Positions 1-12,422 of a DNA stretch of 64,000 nucleotides are shown here, piece by piece. Numbering within the stretch: position 1 is the stretch's first letter; every line of letters starts with the position of its first letter. This DNA is from Methylobacterium sp. (GTDB taxonomy: Bacteria > Pseudomonadota > Alphaproteobacteria > Rhizobiales > Beijerinckiaceae), in NCBI GenBank assembly GCA_020252645.1, contig JADCCN010000002.1, forward strand, positions 798,869 through 862,868, read 5' to 3'. The notes beneath the pieces were generated by a model. That model was not told where the DNA came from. It made no database searches and saw only the letters and a list, made by a program, of their open reading frames with translations. The translations under genes and the position numbers were made by a program.

Positions 1-333
1 GCGCGCCTCATCGCCGCCGAGAAGACCTGCCAGAAAGGCGAGGTTCTCGCGTGCGGTCAGCGCCGGGCGCAGCCCTTCACGATGGCCGAAATAATGGAGG
101 AAGGAGCCCGTTGCCTCCTCGCCCGCGCCTTCGAGTTTCACCATCCCGGCATCGGGCGGCGAAAAACCCGCGAGCAGGCGAAGGAGGGTCGATTTTCCGC
201 TGCCATTCGGGCCGGTGAGCTGCATCACCTGACCGGGCGCGAGCGTGACATCGAGCCCGCGGAACAGGAAACGGGGCCCGCGCCGCACGGCGAGGCCCGA
301 TGCAACCAGACGAAGGCTGGGAAAGGCGGTCAA
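1..333 (-). CDS. ccmA: Haem exporter ATP-binding protein CcmA, 5' part only (runs off the window)
   Basis: The first 111 codons of an ABC ATPase read in from the window edge. The Walker A motif GPNGSGKST and the stretch HYFGHREGLRPALTARENL are typical of CcmA, the ATPase of the CcmAB complex for cytochrome c maturation at the inner membrane. No ATG is available; the start is taken as TTG at 333, preceded by a G-rich stretch (GGGGGGA). The gene is divergent from acnA, a common Rhizobiales arrangement in which ccmBCDG follow ccmA. The rest lies outside the window. The product is relevant to the c-haem protein at 49.1-49.8 kb. Confidence 0.85.
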   Translation of the reverse strand, partial: MTAFPSLRLVASGLAVRRGPRFLFRGLDVTLAPGQVMQLTGPNGSGKSTLLRLLAGFSPPDAGMVKLEGAGEEATGSFLHYFGHREGLRPALTARENLAFLAGLLGGDEAR

Positions 334-636
334 GAATCCCCCCGGGATGACCCGCGATGTTGATATGCCAAAGCAGGCCGGTCTCAAACCATCGTTCGTG
401 TAGCGGTCTTTTCGGAAATGATCTATAGACCGGCCCGGTTGCGCCGCGCGTCCGGTCAAAGACGCGGGGTCCGGGCACTCCCGGAGCGGCGCACGCGGCG
501 CCGGAGAACCCGGTCTGCCGCGCTCGGCCCGGTGGTCCAATCCCGCCGTTTCGAGGCTGTAACGGCTCCCCCGGCCACCCCGCCTGCGTCCGTTCACGGA
601 TTTTTTGACCCCGGATTCTGAACTCAAGGACTCCCG
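334..636. other. Divergent ccmA/acnA intergenic region
   Basis: About 300 bases separate the two divergent genes. Short open frames here have no homology that I recognise and no convincing ribosome site, so I treat the region as non-coding and presume it carries both promoters. I could not single out a promoter with confidence. Confidence 0.5.
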
Positions 637-3333
<2,697 letters not shown>

Positions 3334-3349
3334 ACCGCTGCTGCCCATT

Positions 3350-3410
3350 GCAAGAATCGATCGCAAGAATCGATCGCAAGAACCGATCGCAAGAATCGAT
3401 CGCAGGAACC
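3350..3410. repeat. 13-bp tandem repeat, about 4.7 copies
   Basis: The unit GCAAGAATCGATC begins at 3350, 3363, 3376 and 3389, with a partial fifth unit at 3402. The third copy differs by one base. It lies just after the acnA stop. Seen directly; no function is implied. Confidence 0.95.
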
Positions 3411-3411
3411 A

Positions 3412-3435
3412 GCCGCCGGGGCCCTCTCCGGCGGC
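3412..3435 (+). terminator. GC-rich hairpin after acnA, possible weak terminator
   Basis: GCCGCCGG pairs with CCGGCGGC around a short loop. No clean T-run follows, so termination is uncertain. Confidence 0.3.
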
Positions 3436-3511
3436 ATTCTCGCAAGAAAGCACGAAAAATACACCGGCTTGTGATTCGCAAATTTCGGTGAAACCTGCTT
3501 AAGGTCTTCCG

Positions 3512-4279
3512 ATGATGTCACTCCGCCGCCCCCCCAGCCTCAGCCGCCGTGCCTTCGGTCGCGGAATGGCGGTGGCTTGCCTCGTGCCGGGCCTCGCCCG
3601 CGCGCAGGGTGCGGCTCCGGCGCGCATCACGCTCATCGAACTCTTCACTTCGCAGGGCTGCTCCTCCTGCCCGGCGGCAGATGCACTGATGCTCAGGCTC
3701 GCCAGCGAGCCCGGCATGCTGCCGCTGACCTTCGCCACGGAAATCTGGGATTACCTCGGCTGGAAGGATACGTTCGCCAAGCCGGCCTTCACGCGGCGCC
3801 ACAAGGCCTATGCGGCGGGCGTCGCCAACAAGCGCGTCTATACGCCGCAGGCCATCGTGAATGGGCGTGCCCATTGCGTGGGGTCTGATCTGTCGGCGCT
3901 CACGCGCCTGCAGCGCTCTCCGGGCAACAGCGCGGAACTCGCAAGCGTCACGCTGACGAAGGCCGATGCCGGCTGGAAGGCTTCCATTTCCCGTGACGGC
4001 GCGGTCCCCGCGCGCATCATTCTCATGCCGGTCAGCCTGCGCCAATCGGTGGAGATCCGCCGGGGCGAGAACATGGGCAGAACCATCACCTACGCGAATG
4101 TGGTGCGCGATCTCGTCGATCTCGGTGCGGCCACAAGGGGGAATACGACGGTTGCGATCACCCCCGGGATGCTCGACCATGGGGAAGTCGACGGTTTTTC
4201 GCTGGTGGTGCAGGCCGGCAGCCTCGAGGCGCCCGGCGAGGTGCTGGGCGCTGCGTTCTCCGCCAGCGCCCAAGGCTGA
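3512..4279 (+). CDS. DUF1223 family thioredoxin-fold protein, probably Tat-exported
   Basis: A 255-residue protein with an N-terminal twin-arginine-like signal (SRRAFGRG followed by a hydrophobic stretch ending ARAQG). The conserved DUF1223 motif LFTSQGCSSCPAAD contains a CxxC, and WDYLGWKDTFA and YTPQAIVNG are also typical of the family. The fold is thioredoxin-like, but the biochemical role is not established. The signal suggests a periplasmic location. It follows acnA by about 180 bp; co-transcription is possible but unproven. Confidence 0.88.
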   Translation: MMSLRRPPSLSRRAFGRGMAVACLVPGLARAQGAAPARITLIELFTSQGCSSCPAADALMLRLASEPGMLPLTFATEIWDYLGWKDTFAKPAFTRRHKAYAAGVANKRVYTPQAIVNGRAHCVGSDLSALTRLQRSPGNSAELASVTLTKADAGWKASISRDGAVPARIILMPVSLRQSVEIRRGENMGRTITYANVVRDLVDLGAATRGNTTVAITPGMLDHGEVDGFSLVVQAGSLEAPGEVLGAAFSASAQG

Positions 4280-4342
4280 TCCATCGGCCCCTTCACATGA
4301 CGCGGTTGCGGCTGACGTGAAGAAAACAACCGACTTATCAAA

Positions 4343-6082
4343 TCAGTAACCGATCGCCGCTGTGCCCCGCTGGCGCGGATCAGCCGCGCCTTGCAGCCAT
4401 TCCCCCTGCAGCAGGACGGAATTCGCCGAGCCCGAGACCGCGCCGGGCCGCACGTTCTGGCCGCGCTCCGCGAGCAGCTTCAGGGTATCGGGCGACAGGC
4501 CCGGCTCGACGAGCAGCGCATCCGGCTTCCACTGGTGGTGGATGCGGGGTGCCGCCACGGCTTCCGCGAGGTTCATGTCGAAATCGATCACGTTGGTGAT
4601 GACCTGCAAGGTTGTCGAGATGATGCGGCTGCCGCCGGGCGAGCCCGTGACCATGAAGAGCTTGCCATCGCGGAAGACGATGGTCGGCGTCATCGAGGAG
4701 AGCGGCCGCGCGCCGGGATGCACCGAGTTCGCATCCGACCCCACGAGGCCATAGGCGTTCTGCGCGCCGGGCTTGGCAGAGAAGTCATCCATCTCGTTGT
4801 TGAGCAGCACGCCTGTTCCTGCGGCAACGAGGCCCAGGCCATAGGAGAAATTGAGCGTGTAGGTGTTCGCGACCGCATTCCCCTCGCTGTCTACAACCGA
4901 ATAATGCGTGGTCTGGTCGCTCTCATGCGGCAGCGGATCGCCCGCGCGGATGTCATCGGCCTTGGTGGCTTTTGCGAGGTCGATCTTCGCGCGCTGCTTC
5001 TCGGCATAGGCCTTGGAGGTCAGGCCCTTCACCGGCACCTTCACGCGGTCGGGATCGCCAAGGAAGGTGGCGCGATCGGCATAGGCCGGCTTCATCGCTT
5101 CCGCCAGGGCATGCAGGCTCGCGGCCGAGCCTGCGCCCATGGCCTTGAGATCGTAGCCTTCAAGAATGTTGAGGATCTGCACGAGATGCACCCCGCCCGA
5201 GGAAGGCGGCGGCATGGAGGCAAGCGTGTAGCCGCGATACCGGCCTGTCACCGCCGGGCGGATCACCGCCTTGTAATTCGCCATGTCCTCGAGCGTCATG
5301 ATGCCGCCGGTCTCGCGCACGGCGGCGACGATCTGCTCGGCGATGCGCCCCTTGTAGAAGGCATCCGGCCCCTGCTGGCGGATGGCTTCAAGCGTGTTCG
5401 CGAGTTCAGCCTGCACCAGCATCGAGCCGCGCGGCAGGGCTTTGCCGTCCTTGGCGAAGATCGCCATCGAGGAGGGGAACCTGCTCATCCGGCCCATGGC
5501 GCCCGGCAGCGAATCCGCGAGATCCTCTGCCACCGGAATGCCCTCGCGCGCGAGCTTCACGGAAGGCTCGATGAGTTGCGCCAGAGTGAACTTGCCGGAG
5601 CCGTATTTCTCAAGCGCCAGCGCCATGCCGCGCACCGTGCCCGGCACGCCCACCGCAAGCCCGGAATCCCGCGATTTCTGCGGGTCTGGTTCGCCATTCG
5701 CGCCGAGGAACATGGTTGGCGTGGAGGCGGCTGGTGCAATCTCGCGGTAATCGATCGCGACCGTCTCGCCGGTTCTGGCAAGATGCACGAGCATGAAGCC
5801 GCCCCCGCCAAGATTGCCCGCGCGCGGGAGGGTCACCGCCAGGGCGAAGCCCACAGCCACGGCCGCATCCACCGCATTGCCGCCCCGCTTGAGGATATCC
5901 ACACCGATGGCGCTTGCGAGCCGCTCCTGCGAGGCGACCATGCCCTTCTGCGCCAGAACCGGCAGCAGCCGGGCATTCTGCGCAATGATCGGCGGGGCTG
6001 CGGTCGGCGCGGTCTGGGCGAATGCAACCGCCATGCTGCCCAGCCCGATGACGAGCCCCGCGAGAATCCGATGGGTCCGCAT
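4343..6082 (-). CDS. ggt: Gamma-glutamyltransferase
   Basis: A 579-residue N-terminal-nucleophile hydrolase that cleaves gamma-glutamyl bonds of glutathione and related compounds in the periplasm. An N-terminal signal peptide is visible. The autoprocessing site is Thr391 in DQTTHYSVVD, which becomes the nucleophile of the small subunit; PLSSMTPTIV and GSPGGSRI line the active site. The start at 6082 is chosen over an ATG six codons upstream because GGGAGGG lies 6 bases before it. Divergent from the LysE gene. Confidence 0.95.
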   Translation of the reverse strand: MRTHRILAGLVIGLGSMAVAFAQTAPTAAPPIIAQNARLLPVLAQKGMVASQERLASAIGVDILKRGGNAVDAAVAVGFALAVTLPRAGNLGGGGFMLVHLARTGETVAIDYREIAPAASTPTMFLGANGEPDPQKSRDSGLAVGVPGTVRGMALALEKYGSGKFTLAQLIEPSVKLAREGIPVAEDLADSLPGAMGRMSRFPSSMAIFAKDGKALPRGSMLVQAELANTLEAIRQQGPDAFYKGRIAEQIVAAVRETGGIMTLEDMANYKAVIRPAVTGRYRGYTLASMPPPSSGGVHLVQILNILEGYDLKAMGAGSAASLHALAEAMKPAYADRATFLGDPDRVKVPVKGLTSKAYAEKQRAKIDLAKATKADDIRAGDPLPHESDQTTHYSVVDSEGNAVANTYTLNFSYGLGLVAAGTGVLLNNEMDDFSAKPGAQNAYGLVGSDANSVHPGARPLSSMTPTIVFRDGKLFMVTGSPGGSRIISTTLQVITNVIDFDMNLAEAVAAPRIHHQWKPDALLVEPGLSPDTLKLLAERGQNVRPGAVSGSANSVLLQGEWLQGAADPRQRGTAAIGY

Positions 6083-6243
6083 GGCACCCTCCCTTAGCAT
6101 TGAAAAGTCAATGCTAGACCCGGCCGGGCCGGCTTGTCGATCCGCGATCCGCGCAAAGCCGATCGGCAGCGCACGAAATCGGGTGGCCTTGGCGGCAGCG
6201 CGGCGTTAGCCTGGCTGTTCGTTGCCCGCAGAAAGCCTCCCTG

Positions 6244-6885
6244 ATGACCTTCCTGCCCGACACCGCGACCATGCTGAGCTATTCGCTCGCCTGCTTCATC
6301 CTGTTCATCACGCCCGGACCGGATATGAGCTTCTTCCTCGCAAAGACCATGCAAGGCGGCCGCCGCGCCGGGATTGCCGCGATGAGCGGCGCGAGCTTCG
6401 GGAATTTCGTGCATTCCATGGCCGCAGCTTTCGGCCTTTCGGCGCTGATCGCGGCTTCGGCCACGGCCTTCACCGTGGTGAAGATCGTCGGCGCGCTCTA
6501 CCTCCTGTGGATGGCCTATGATGCGATCCGCCATGGTTCGGCGCTGAACATCGAGCGGGGAGACCCCAAGGATATCTCCATGCGGCGCACATTTGCGCAG
6601 GGGCTGGGGATAAACCTCACCAACCCCAAGATCATCCTGTTCTACCTCACCTTCCTGCCGCAATTCGTGGCCGCGAACGATCCCCATGCGCAAGGCAAGC
6701 TGCTGTTTCTCGGGATCTACTTCGTGATCTTCGCCCTGCCGCTCGCGGTGGCGCTCATCCTGGTGGCGGAAGGTTTCATCGAGACCATGCGATGCAATCC
6801 GAAGCTGATGCGCGCAATCGATTATTCCTTCGCGGGCGTCTTCACCTTCTTCGCGGTGCAGGTGCTGCGGACACAGGGTCGCTGA
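6244..6885 (+). CDS. LysE/RhtB family amino-acid exporter
   Basis: A 213-residue membrane protein with the LysE signature FITPGPDMSFFLAKTMQGG near the N terminus, the family motif NLTNPKIILFYLTFLPQFV in the middle, and five to six hydrophobic segments. The family exports amino acids or their derivatives; the substrate cannot be read from the sequence. Divergent from ggt and convergent with the next gene. Confidence 0.9.
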   Translation: MTFLPDTATMLSYSLACFILFITPGPDMSFFLAKTMQGGRRAGIAAMSGASFGNFVHSMAAAFGLSALIAASATAFTVVKIVGALYLLWMAYDAIRHGSALNIERGDPKDISMRRTFAQGLGINLTNPKIILFYLTFLPQFVAANDPHAQGKLLFLGIYFVIFALPLAVALILVAEGFIETMRCNPKLMRAIDYSFAGVFTFFAVQVLRTQGR

Positions 6886-6910
6886 CCGACCAAGCGCAAA
6901 CCGGGCGGCA

Positions 6911-7762
6911 TCAGCGCGGGGCAGAGGGCACCCAATCGACGGCAGAGGCACCCGCACCAGGCCCCCGCTGCGGCTCTATCCCCTGCGGCCGGGCACGCGT
7001 GGGCGCCACCGCGAAGCCCTTCGTCCATTTCAGCGCCTTGTAATCGAAGCCGCTCTCGATCGTCGGCTTCACGATCGCGAAATAGGGCGAGATGTCGAAA
7101 TCGCGCGGCGTGTAGAGCGAGTGGTGGCGGATATGCAGGATCTCCCGCCGCGCATAGCGCGATTTCACCTTGCGGCGACCGTCGACCGTCTCGACCCGCG
7201 GCAGGATCGGGTAGCGCACGGACTGGAAGGCCTCGGCGATGAGCGTGGAGCAGATCGCGCGACTGGGATCCCCCGAGCCGAGCGCCAGCATGCGCCGCCG
7301 CCAGCGGGTGGGGACGGGCATCGGCACCAGGAAGCGCATCAGGTCGAGCACGTTCTTCACATCATAGCCATGCCCGAGGCGGTGCTTCAGGAAGCCGATG
7401 ACGCGATCCAGGTCTTCCTCCTTCAGCGCCACAGGGCGGCATATGCGCAGATGCGTGTTGCGATATTTCGAGAGAGGCGAGGAAACCACGCCCTCGCTCA
7501 TTTCGGCCTCGATCAGCACATGCGGCTCGCCATCCGGCCCGGCGCGACAAAGGCAATCACCGACATAGATCGCCGCATGCGACCAGGTGGATTGCGTGAG
7601 ATATTTGATGACCGAGGAAACCCGGATATTGCCCTCGACGAGCACGACGTCACCGGGCTTGAGGACGCAAGTCAGCGCGCTGAAATCCGGCGAGACCGCC
7701 GGTTCATAGCCTCGGATCGGCTTTTCCAGAAAACGCGCGATGGCGCGGCCGAGCAGATTCAT
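6911..7762 (-). CDS. YiiX/YebB-like permuted papain-fold cysteine hydrolase
   Basis: A 283-residue protein of the YiiX (DUF830, NlpC/P60 superfamily) group. The putative catalytic His is in TWSHAAIYVGD (about residue 82) and the putative Cys in ICSTLIAEAF (about residue 180), the circularly permuted order of this group. LKPGDVVLVEGN precedes the His motif as in relatives. Members are thought to hydrolyse amide or ester bonds in lipids or peptides; the substrate here is unknown. No clear signal peptide is seen. Confidence 0.8.
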   Translation of the reverse strand: MNLLGRAIARFLEKPIRGYEPAVSPDFSALTCVLKPGDVVLVEGNIRVSSVIKYLTQSTWSHAAIYVGDCLCRAGPDGEPHVLIEAEMSEGVVSSPLSKYRNTHLRICRPVALKEEDLDRVIGFLKHRLGHGYDVKNVLDLMRFLVPMPVPTRWRRRMLALGSGDPSRAICSTLIAEAFQSVRYPILPRVETVDGRRKVKSRYARREILHIRHHSLYTPRDFDISPYFAIVKPTIESGFDYKALKWTKGFAVAPTRARPQGIEPQRGPGAGASAVDWVPSAPR

Positions 7763-7908
7763 GACGCATTCCCTTCGAGTGTCCCCTCGACGAATGCGAT
7801 CAGGCTAAAACCCCTTCTTTACAAAAACTTTGCCGATAGCGGGCGGAACGGGGCATTTCCATGCTGAATTCAAGTTAACTTTACACGAACCTGAACATAG
7901 AGGCGCAT

Positions 7909-9132
7909 TTATTCCGCACCGAGCGCCAATTGCTCTTCCAGCATCAGGCGGGCGCGGGCCCGCATCTTCTCGGTATCGCTCTTCAGCTGCCCGCAGGCCG
8001 CGAGAATATCCCGCCCGCGCGGCGTGCGGATCGGCGAGGAATAGCCGGCGGAGAAGACGAGATCGGAAAACTTCTCGATTCTCTCCCAATCCGAGCACTC
8101 ATAGATAGAACCCGGCCAGGGGTTGAAAGGGATGAGGTTGATCTTCGCCGGAATGCCCCTCAGAAGCTTCACCAGGGCTCGCGCCTCGGCGAGGCTGTCA
8201 TTCACTCCTTTCAGCATCACATATTCGAAGGTGATGCGCCGCGCATTCGATACGCCCGGATAATCACGGCAGGCCTGCAGCAGCTCGGCGATGGGGTACT
8301 TCCTGTTGATCGGCACGAGCTCGTCGCGCAGCGGGTCATTCGTGGCATGCAGCGAGATCGCCAGCATCGCGCCGGTTTCCGCCCCGAGCCGCGCGATTTC
8401 CGGCACCACGCCGGAGGTGGAGACCGTGATGCGGCGCCGGGAGAGCTGCAAGCCTTCCGGATCGGTCAGCACGCCGATGGCATTGCGCACATTCTCCTCA
8501 TTATAGAGGGGTTCGCCCATGCCCATGAAGACGATGTTCGAGACGAGGCGCCCGCCATCATCCGGCACGAAGGCTCCTTCCGGCGGGGCGCGGCCGGGAT
8601 AATCTCCCAGGCGATCGCGCGCGACCAGCACCTGGCCGACAATCTCGCTGACCTCGAGATTGCGCACGAGCTTCTGCGTGCCGGTATGGCAGAAGGAGCA
8701 GTTCAGCGTGCAGCCGACCTGCGAAGACACGCAAAGCGTGCCGCGATCCTTCTCCGGGATGTAGACGCACTCGACCTCGGCACCCTTGTCATAGGCGGTG
8801 CGGGAGGGCAGTCGCAGCACCCATTTGCGCGTGCCATCGACCGAGACCTGCTCGCGTACGATCTCGGGGCGGGCCAAAGTCGCGCTGGCATCCAGCAGCG
8901 CGCGAAGGGTTTTTGCGACATTGGTCATTTCGTCGAAACCGGTCGCGCCGCGCACATAGAGCCAGTGCCAGATCTGGCCGACCCGCATGCGGATTTCCTT
9001 CTCCGGCACGCCTTGCCCGCGCAGGAACTCGCCCAGAGCCGCGCGCGGCAGGCCCGCCAGCGTCGGCTTTGCGGGAACCGGCGAGGCGGCAGCCGCGACG
9101 GGCGCCGAGGGAAGAGCGAGATCAGGCGTCAC
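7909..9132 (-). CDS. rlmN: Dual-specificity RNA methyltransferase RlmN
   Basis: A 407-residue radical-SAM enzyme that methylates C2 of A2503 in 23S rRNA and A37 of some tRNAs. The 4Fe-4S motif is Cys141, Cys145 and Cys148 in [12 protein letters not shown], followed by [12 protein letters not shown] and later motifs typical of RlmN. The start is GTG at 9132, with GAGGA seven bases upstream. It lies 28 bases after the ialB-like gene and is probably co-transcribed with it. Confidence 0.95.
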   Translation of the reverse strand: MTPDLALPSAPVAAAASPVPAKPTLAGLPRAALGEFLRGQGVPEKEIRMRVGQIWHWLYVRGATGFDEMTNVAKTLRALLDASATLARPEIVREQVSVDGTRKWVLRLPSRTAYDKGAEVECVYIPEKDRGTLCVSSQVGCTLNCSFCHTGTQKLVRNLEVSEIVGQVLVARDRLGDYPGRAPPEGAFVPDDGGRLVSNIVFMGMGEPLYNEENVRNAIGVLTDPEGLQLSRRRITVSTSGVVPEIARLGAETGAMLAISLHATNDPLRDELVPINRKYPIAELLQACRDYPGVSNARRITFEYVMLKGVNDSLAEARALVKLLRGIPAKINLIPFNPWPGSIYECSDWERIEKFSDLVFSAGYSSPIRTPRGRDILAACGQLKSDTEKMRARARLMLEEQLALGAE

Positions 9133-9160
9133 GGGTATTCCTCTTCCGGCTTTCGGGGGA

Positions 9161-9769
9161 TCAGCCCGGACATTGCTTGGCCATGCGCTCCACGGCCTGC
9201 GCGAAGCCCTTCAGGCTGTAGCGATCCGTCAGCGCATTGCCGCGCGCCGAGGTCACCTTGATGAGCACATTCTGGCCCCGCCGCATCGCATCGAGCAGCT
9301 GGGCCTCCTGCGCCGGGTTCTTCAGGAAGGCGTTCTCGCCCTCGGTCACCAACGCGAAATTGGCGGTGCCGATGGTGAGCGTGGCATCTTCCCGGGGCTT
9401 CGCGCCAAAGCCGAGCCGGATCGCCAACTCGTTCCTGGCGCCATCGCCGATGCGGGTGGAAACGAAGATGGAGGCGGGGTCGCGCTTCAGGTTCTTGGGC
9501 AGGCGCTCGTTCGGCGAGGCCAAGGCATAGCATACCTGGGCGCGGCCCTGGCCGGAAACCGCCGCTTTCCAGTCCCCGAAGGTCCCGAGTTCGAAGGTTT
9601 CGTTCGGGTTTGCGCGCGGCTGCGCCGGCGCTGCCGGGGCATTGGCCGGGGGGCGCTGCTGGGCCACGGCCGCGCTCGCACAGGCCATAACCAGCCCGAC
9701 CGCGAGCACCAAACGGGAAGCATTCCAACCAGGGGCACCCTGCCGCACCGCGATTGCACGACCGATCAT
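9161..9769 (-). CDS. Invasion-associated locus B (IalB) family protein
   Basis: A 202-residue secreted protein: signal peptide ([18 protein letters not shown]), an Ala/Pro-rich linker, then an IalB domain with [27 protein letters not shown] and a C-terminal Cys near KQCPG. IalB homologues are periplasmic or outer-membrane associated; the molecular role is unclear outside Bartonella. The start at 9769 is preferred because GGAG lies at good spacing; an upstream ATG lacks this. The IalB-rlmN order is common in Rhizobiales. Confidence 0.85.
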   Translation of the reverse strand: MIGRAIAVRQGAPGWNASRLVLAVGLVMACASAAVAQQRPPANAPAAPAQPRANPNETFELGTFGDWKAAVSGQGRAQVCYALASPNERLPKNLKRDPASIFVSTRIGDGARNELAIRLGFGAKPREDATLTIGTANFALVTEGENAFLKNPAQEAQLLDAMRRGQNVLIKVTSARGNALTDRYSLKGFAQAVERMAKQCPG

Positions 9770-10075
9770 CGTTTCTCCTGCTTGCCTTTTCCGGCCACGG
9801 CCTGCCATGGCCCGGTTCAGTTTACCGGCATCTGCGTTAGCTCATCCCGCCGGATGGGGGAAGCTCCGCGGCGCCATCTCCTAAGGGCAAAACCGGCAAA
9901 ATTGCGGTGACGAAACAATTAGGCAGGCAAAATCAATAAGACATATCGTCGCGAATTTCCTCGCGCCCTCTGGCGACACCGTGTTACACTATTCACCGGA
10001 CGGGCCTGATATCGTGATTTGCGCCGAGCCTTATTTGTGACGGAGTTGCTCCCGATAAGGTCGGGAGGCCTAGCC

Positions 10076-10684
10076 ATGGACAAAGTTGACCCCCCGGCAT
10101 TCGCTTCCGCGGGCGGCTCGCGAGCCGAGGATTGGTCGCGTCTGGTGGCGCGCGTGGCGGAAAGCCGCGACAAGGAAGCCTTCACGACCCTTTTCGACCA
10201 TTTCGCGCCGCGAATCGAAGCGCATCTGCAGCGGCTCGGCCTCGATGCCGCGCAGGCCGAGGAAATCGCGCAGGACGTGATGATCACGCTCTGGCGCAAG
10301 GCCTCCCTGTTCGATCCCTCGAAATCGGCGCTCTCGACCTGGCTTTATCGCATCGCACGCAACCGCCGCATCGATCTCACGCGGCGCGACCGCACGGATT
10401 ATGTCGATCCGCAATCGCCCGCGATTCTCGAGATCGCCTCCGAGGGGCAAATCGACCAGGCCTTTGACGGCCAGCAGCGCGATGACATCGTGCGCGGCCT
10501 CGTGACCGAATTGCCCAACGAGCAGCAGAGCCTCGTGAAACTTGCCTTTTATGAAGGGCTCTCGCATTCGCAGATCGCCGAGCGCACGGGCATTCCGCTG
10601 GGCACCGTGAAATCCCGCCTGCGCCTCGCCTTCACGCGCCTCAGGCGCGGGCTCGAAGCGGCGGGCGTGGAAGAATCGCGCTGA
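10076..10684 (+). CDS. ECF-type RNA polymerase sigma factor
   Basis: A 202-residue sigma-70 family factor with region 2 (FDHFAPRIEAHL to SALSTWLYRIARNRRID) and region 4 (LPNEQQSLVKLAFYEGLSHSQIAERTGIPLGTVKSRL). The start at 10076 has GGGAGG upstream; an earlier ATG at 10019 lacks a ribosome site. No anti-sigma gene lies next to it: the next gene is convergent and 3 bases away. Its regulon cannot be read from the sequence. Confidence 0.9.
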   Translation: MDKVDPPAFASAGGSRAEDWSRLVARVAESRDKEAFTTLFDHFAPRIEAHLQRLGLDAAQAEEIAQDVMITLWRKASLFDPSKSALSTWLYRIARNRRIDLTRRDRTDYVDPQSPAILEIASEGQIDQAFDGQQRDDIVRGLVTELPNEQQSLVKLAFYEGLSHSQIAERTGIPLGTVKSRLRLAFTRLRRGLEAAGVEESR

Positions 10685-10687
10685 TGC

Positions 10688-11074
10688 TCAGTCCGCGTAT
10701 TGTGATTCGTCCAGCAGGCTGCACGCCTTTTCCCGATGTTGGAGCGTAATGGCGCCGCGCACGGCGGCGATTGCCGCCGCGATCATTGCGGCATCATCCC
10801 CGAAGCCGATCAGCGGCAGGAAATCCGGGACGCCGTCGATCGGCATGACGAGATAGGCCAGGGCCGCAAGCAGGATGAGCTTGACGCGGCGGCTCGTGGC
10901 GGGATCGCGCACGCAGACATAGGCCGCGAGCACATCCTCCGCGAAGGGCAGCGCGCGCGCAAGCTTGCGCATCATCGCCAGAACCTCGGCCAGAATGCCC
11001 GCCTCGTCGCGCGCGGCACGACGCATCGCCTGCATCTCGGCCTTGCTCATCGGTTCACGCCATTCGATGCTCAT
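10688..11074 (-). CDS. DUF1232 (YkvA-like) membrane protein
   Basis: A 128-residue protein. The DUF1232 core is YLVMPIDGVPDFLPLIGFGDDAAMI, which forms a membrane hairpin, preceded by a basic helix. The function of the family is unknown. GGAGG lies nine bases before the ATG. Its 3' end nearly meets that of the ECF sigma gene. Confidence 0.85.
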   Translation of the reverse strand: MSIEWREPMSKAEMQAMRRAARDEAGILAEVLAMMRKLARALPFAEDVLAAYVCVRDPATSRRVKLILLAALAYLVMPIDGVPDFLPLIGFGDDAAMIAAAIAAVRGAITLQHREKACSLLDESQYAD

Positions 11075-11217
11075 GCTCGAAAACCTCCGGTGACGAGGCG
11101 CGATTCTGCGGGTGATTGCGGCAAGTTCAAGTCGAACCCGCGCATCCGACCTCCGGCGGGGTTGCGTGGTATACCACGAGCCGCTACCGCTGCCGGAAAC
11201 CAGAGGGAGAGACGGAA

Positions 11218-12003
11218 ATGAAGCTCGATTCCACCATCGCCGCCCTTGTCACGGGCGGCGCATCCGGCCTTGGCGAGGCCACCGCCCGGCATCTCGCGAG
11301 CTTCGGCGTGCGGGTGACGCTGCTGGACCTCAATGCCGAGCGGGGAAACCGCGTGGCGGGGGAAATCGGCGGCTTTTTCCAGATGTGTGATGTCACGAGC
11401 GATGATTCGGTCGATGCTGCCCTTGCCGCCGCGCGCGCCAGGCATGGCGTGGAGCGCATTCTGGTGAATTGCGCGGGCATCGTCGCGGGGCAGCGCACGG
11501 TCTCGAAGGATCGCGAGACCGGCGCGCTCAAGGCGCATGATCTCGGAGCTTTCACGAAGGTGGTCGCAATCAACCTGATCGGCTCCTACCGGATGATCGC
11601 GAAAAGCTCGGTCGCCATGGCCGGTCTTGAACCCGTCACGCCGGATGGCGGGCGCGGGGTGATCGTCAACACCTCATCGGTCGCGGCAGAGGATGGCCAG
11701 ATCGGCCAGGCCGCCTATTCCGCCTCGAAGGGCGGTGTGCTGGCCCTCACCCTGCCGGTCGCGCGCGATCTTTCGGGCCATGGCATCCGCGTCGTCAGCA
11801 TCCTTCCGGGCATCTTCCACACCCCGATGTTCGACCAGATCTCCGAGGAATACCGCAAGACGCTTGCCGCCGCCGTGCCCTTCCCGCAGCGGCTGGGCAA
11901 CCCGGCGGAATATGCGGCACTGGTGGAAAGCATCTGCCGGAACGACATGCTGAACGGCACGAGCATCCGCCTCGATGGCGCGATTCGCATGGCGCCGAAA
12001 TAA
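11218..12003 (+). CDS. SDR-family 3-hydroxyacyl-CoA dehydrogenase-like oxidoreductase
   Basis: A 261-residue classical short-chain dehydrogenase: cofactor motif [20 protein letters not shown], catalytic Ser in [15 protein letters not shown], and YSASKGG with the catalytic Tyr and Lys. The sequence most resembles type II 3-hydroxyacyl-CoA dehydrogenases (HSD17B10-like), so an NAD-dependent role in fatty-acid or branched-chain degradation is likely but not proven. The start at 11218 follows GAGGGAGA. Confidence 0.85.
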   Translation: MKLDSTIAALVTGGASGLGEATARHLASFGVRVTLLDLNAERGNRVAGEIGGFFQMCDVTSDDSVDAALAAARARHGVERILVNCAGIVAGQRTVSKDRETGALKAHDLGAFTKVVAINLIGSYRMIAKSSVAMAGLEPVTPDGGRGVIVNTSSVAAEDGQIGQAAYSASKGGVLALTLPVARDLSGHGIRVVSILPGIFHTPMFDQISEEYRKTLAAAVPFPQRLGNPAEYAALVESICRNDMLNGTSIRLDGAIRMAPK

Positions 12004-12108
12004 CATTTCCGGTATCCGTTGAAGAGCCGGGCGGGGAGGAGAGGCCGCCTCCCCTCAAGCCGGCGGGCGGTCGATCTTCTCCTGCCGCGCCCGGCCCTTT
12101 TTCGGAGT

Positions 12109-12411
12109 TCAGCCGTGCCGGCGGGCGGCAATCCGCTCGATGGCGCGGGCCAAAGCAAGATCGAGTTCGGTCAACCCGCCCGCATCATGCGTGGTCAGGC
12201 GAATATCGACGTGCCGATAGACATTCGTCCATTCCGGGTGGTGGTTCATCTTCTCCGCTTCAAGCGCCACCTGGCTCATGAAACCGAAAGCCTCCACGAA
12301 ATCCTCGAAGCTGAAGCGCCGCGAGATTGATTCGCGCGTCTCGTCATAGATCCAGTGCGGCAGGGTTTCGAGCGCGGCCTTCCGGCTCGCGGGGGCAAGG
12401 GTTCTGGTCAT
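12109..12411 (-). CDS. phhB: 4a-hydroxytetrahydrobiopterin dehydratase (PCD)
   Basis: A 100-residue pterin-4a-carbinolamine dehydratase with the signature [20 protein letters not shown]. It dehydrates 4a-hydroxytetrahydropterin in cofactor recycling. No aromatic amino-acid hydroxylase gene is in the window, so a moonlighting or alternative pterin role is possible. It lies 11 bases downstream of thpR, with GAGG before the ATG, so it is probably in the same operon. Confidence 0.92.
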   Translation of the reverse strand: MTRTLAPASRKAALETLPHWIYDETRESISRRFSFEDFVEAFGFMSQVALEAEKMNHHPEWTNVYRHVDIRLTTHDAGGLTELDLALARAIERIAARRHG

Positions 12412-12422
12412 GAAAGGCCTCT

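Noticed and set aside
77..478. Minus-strand open frame beginning with ATG at the window start
   Set aside because: Its frame is shifted from that of ccmA, which uses a TTG start and has Walker A and family motifs.
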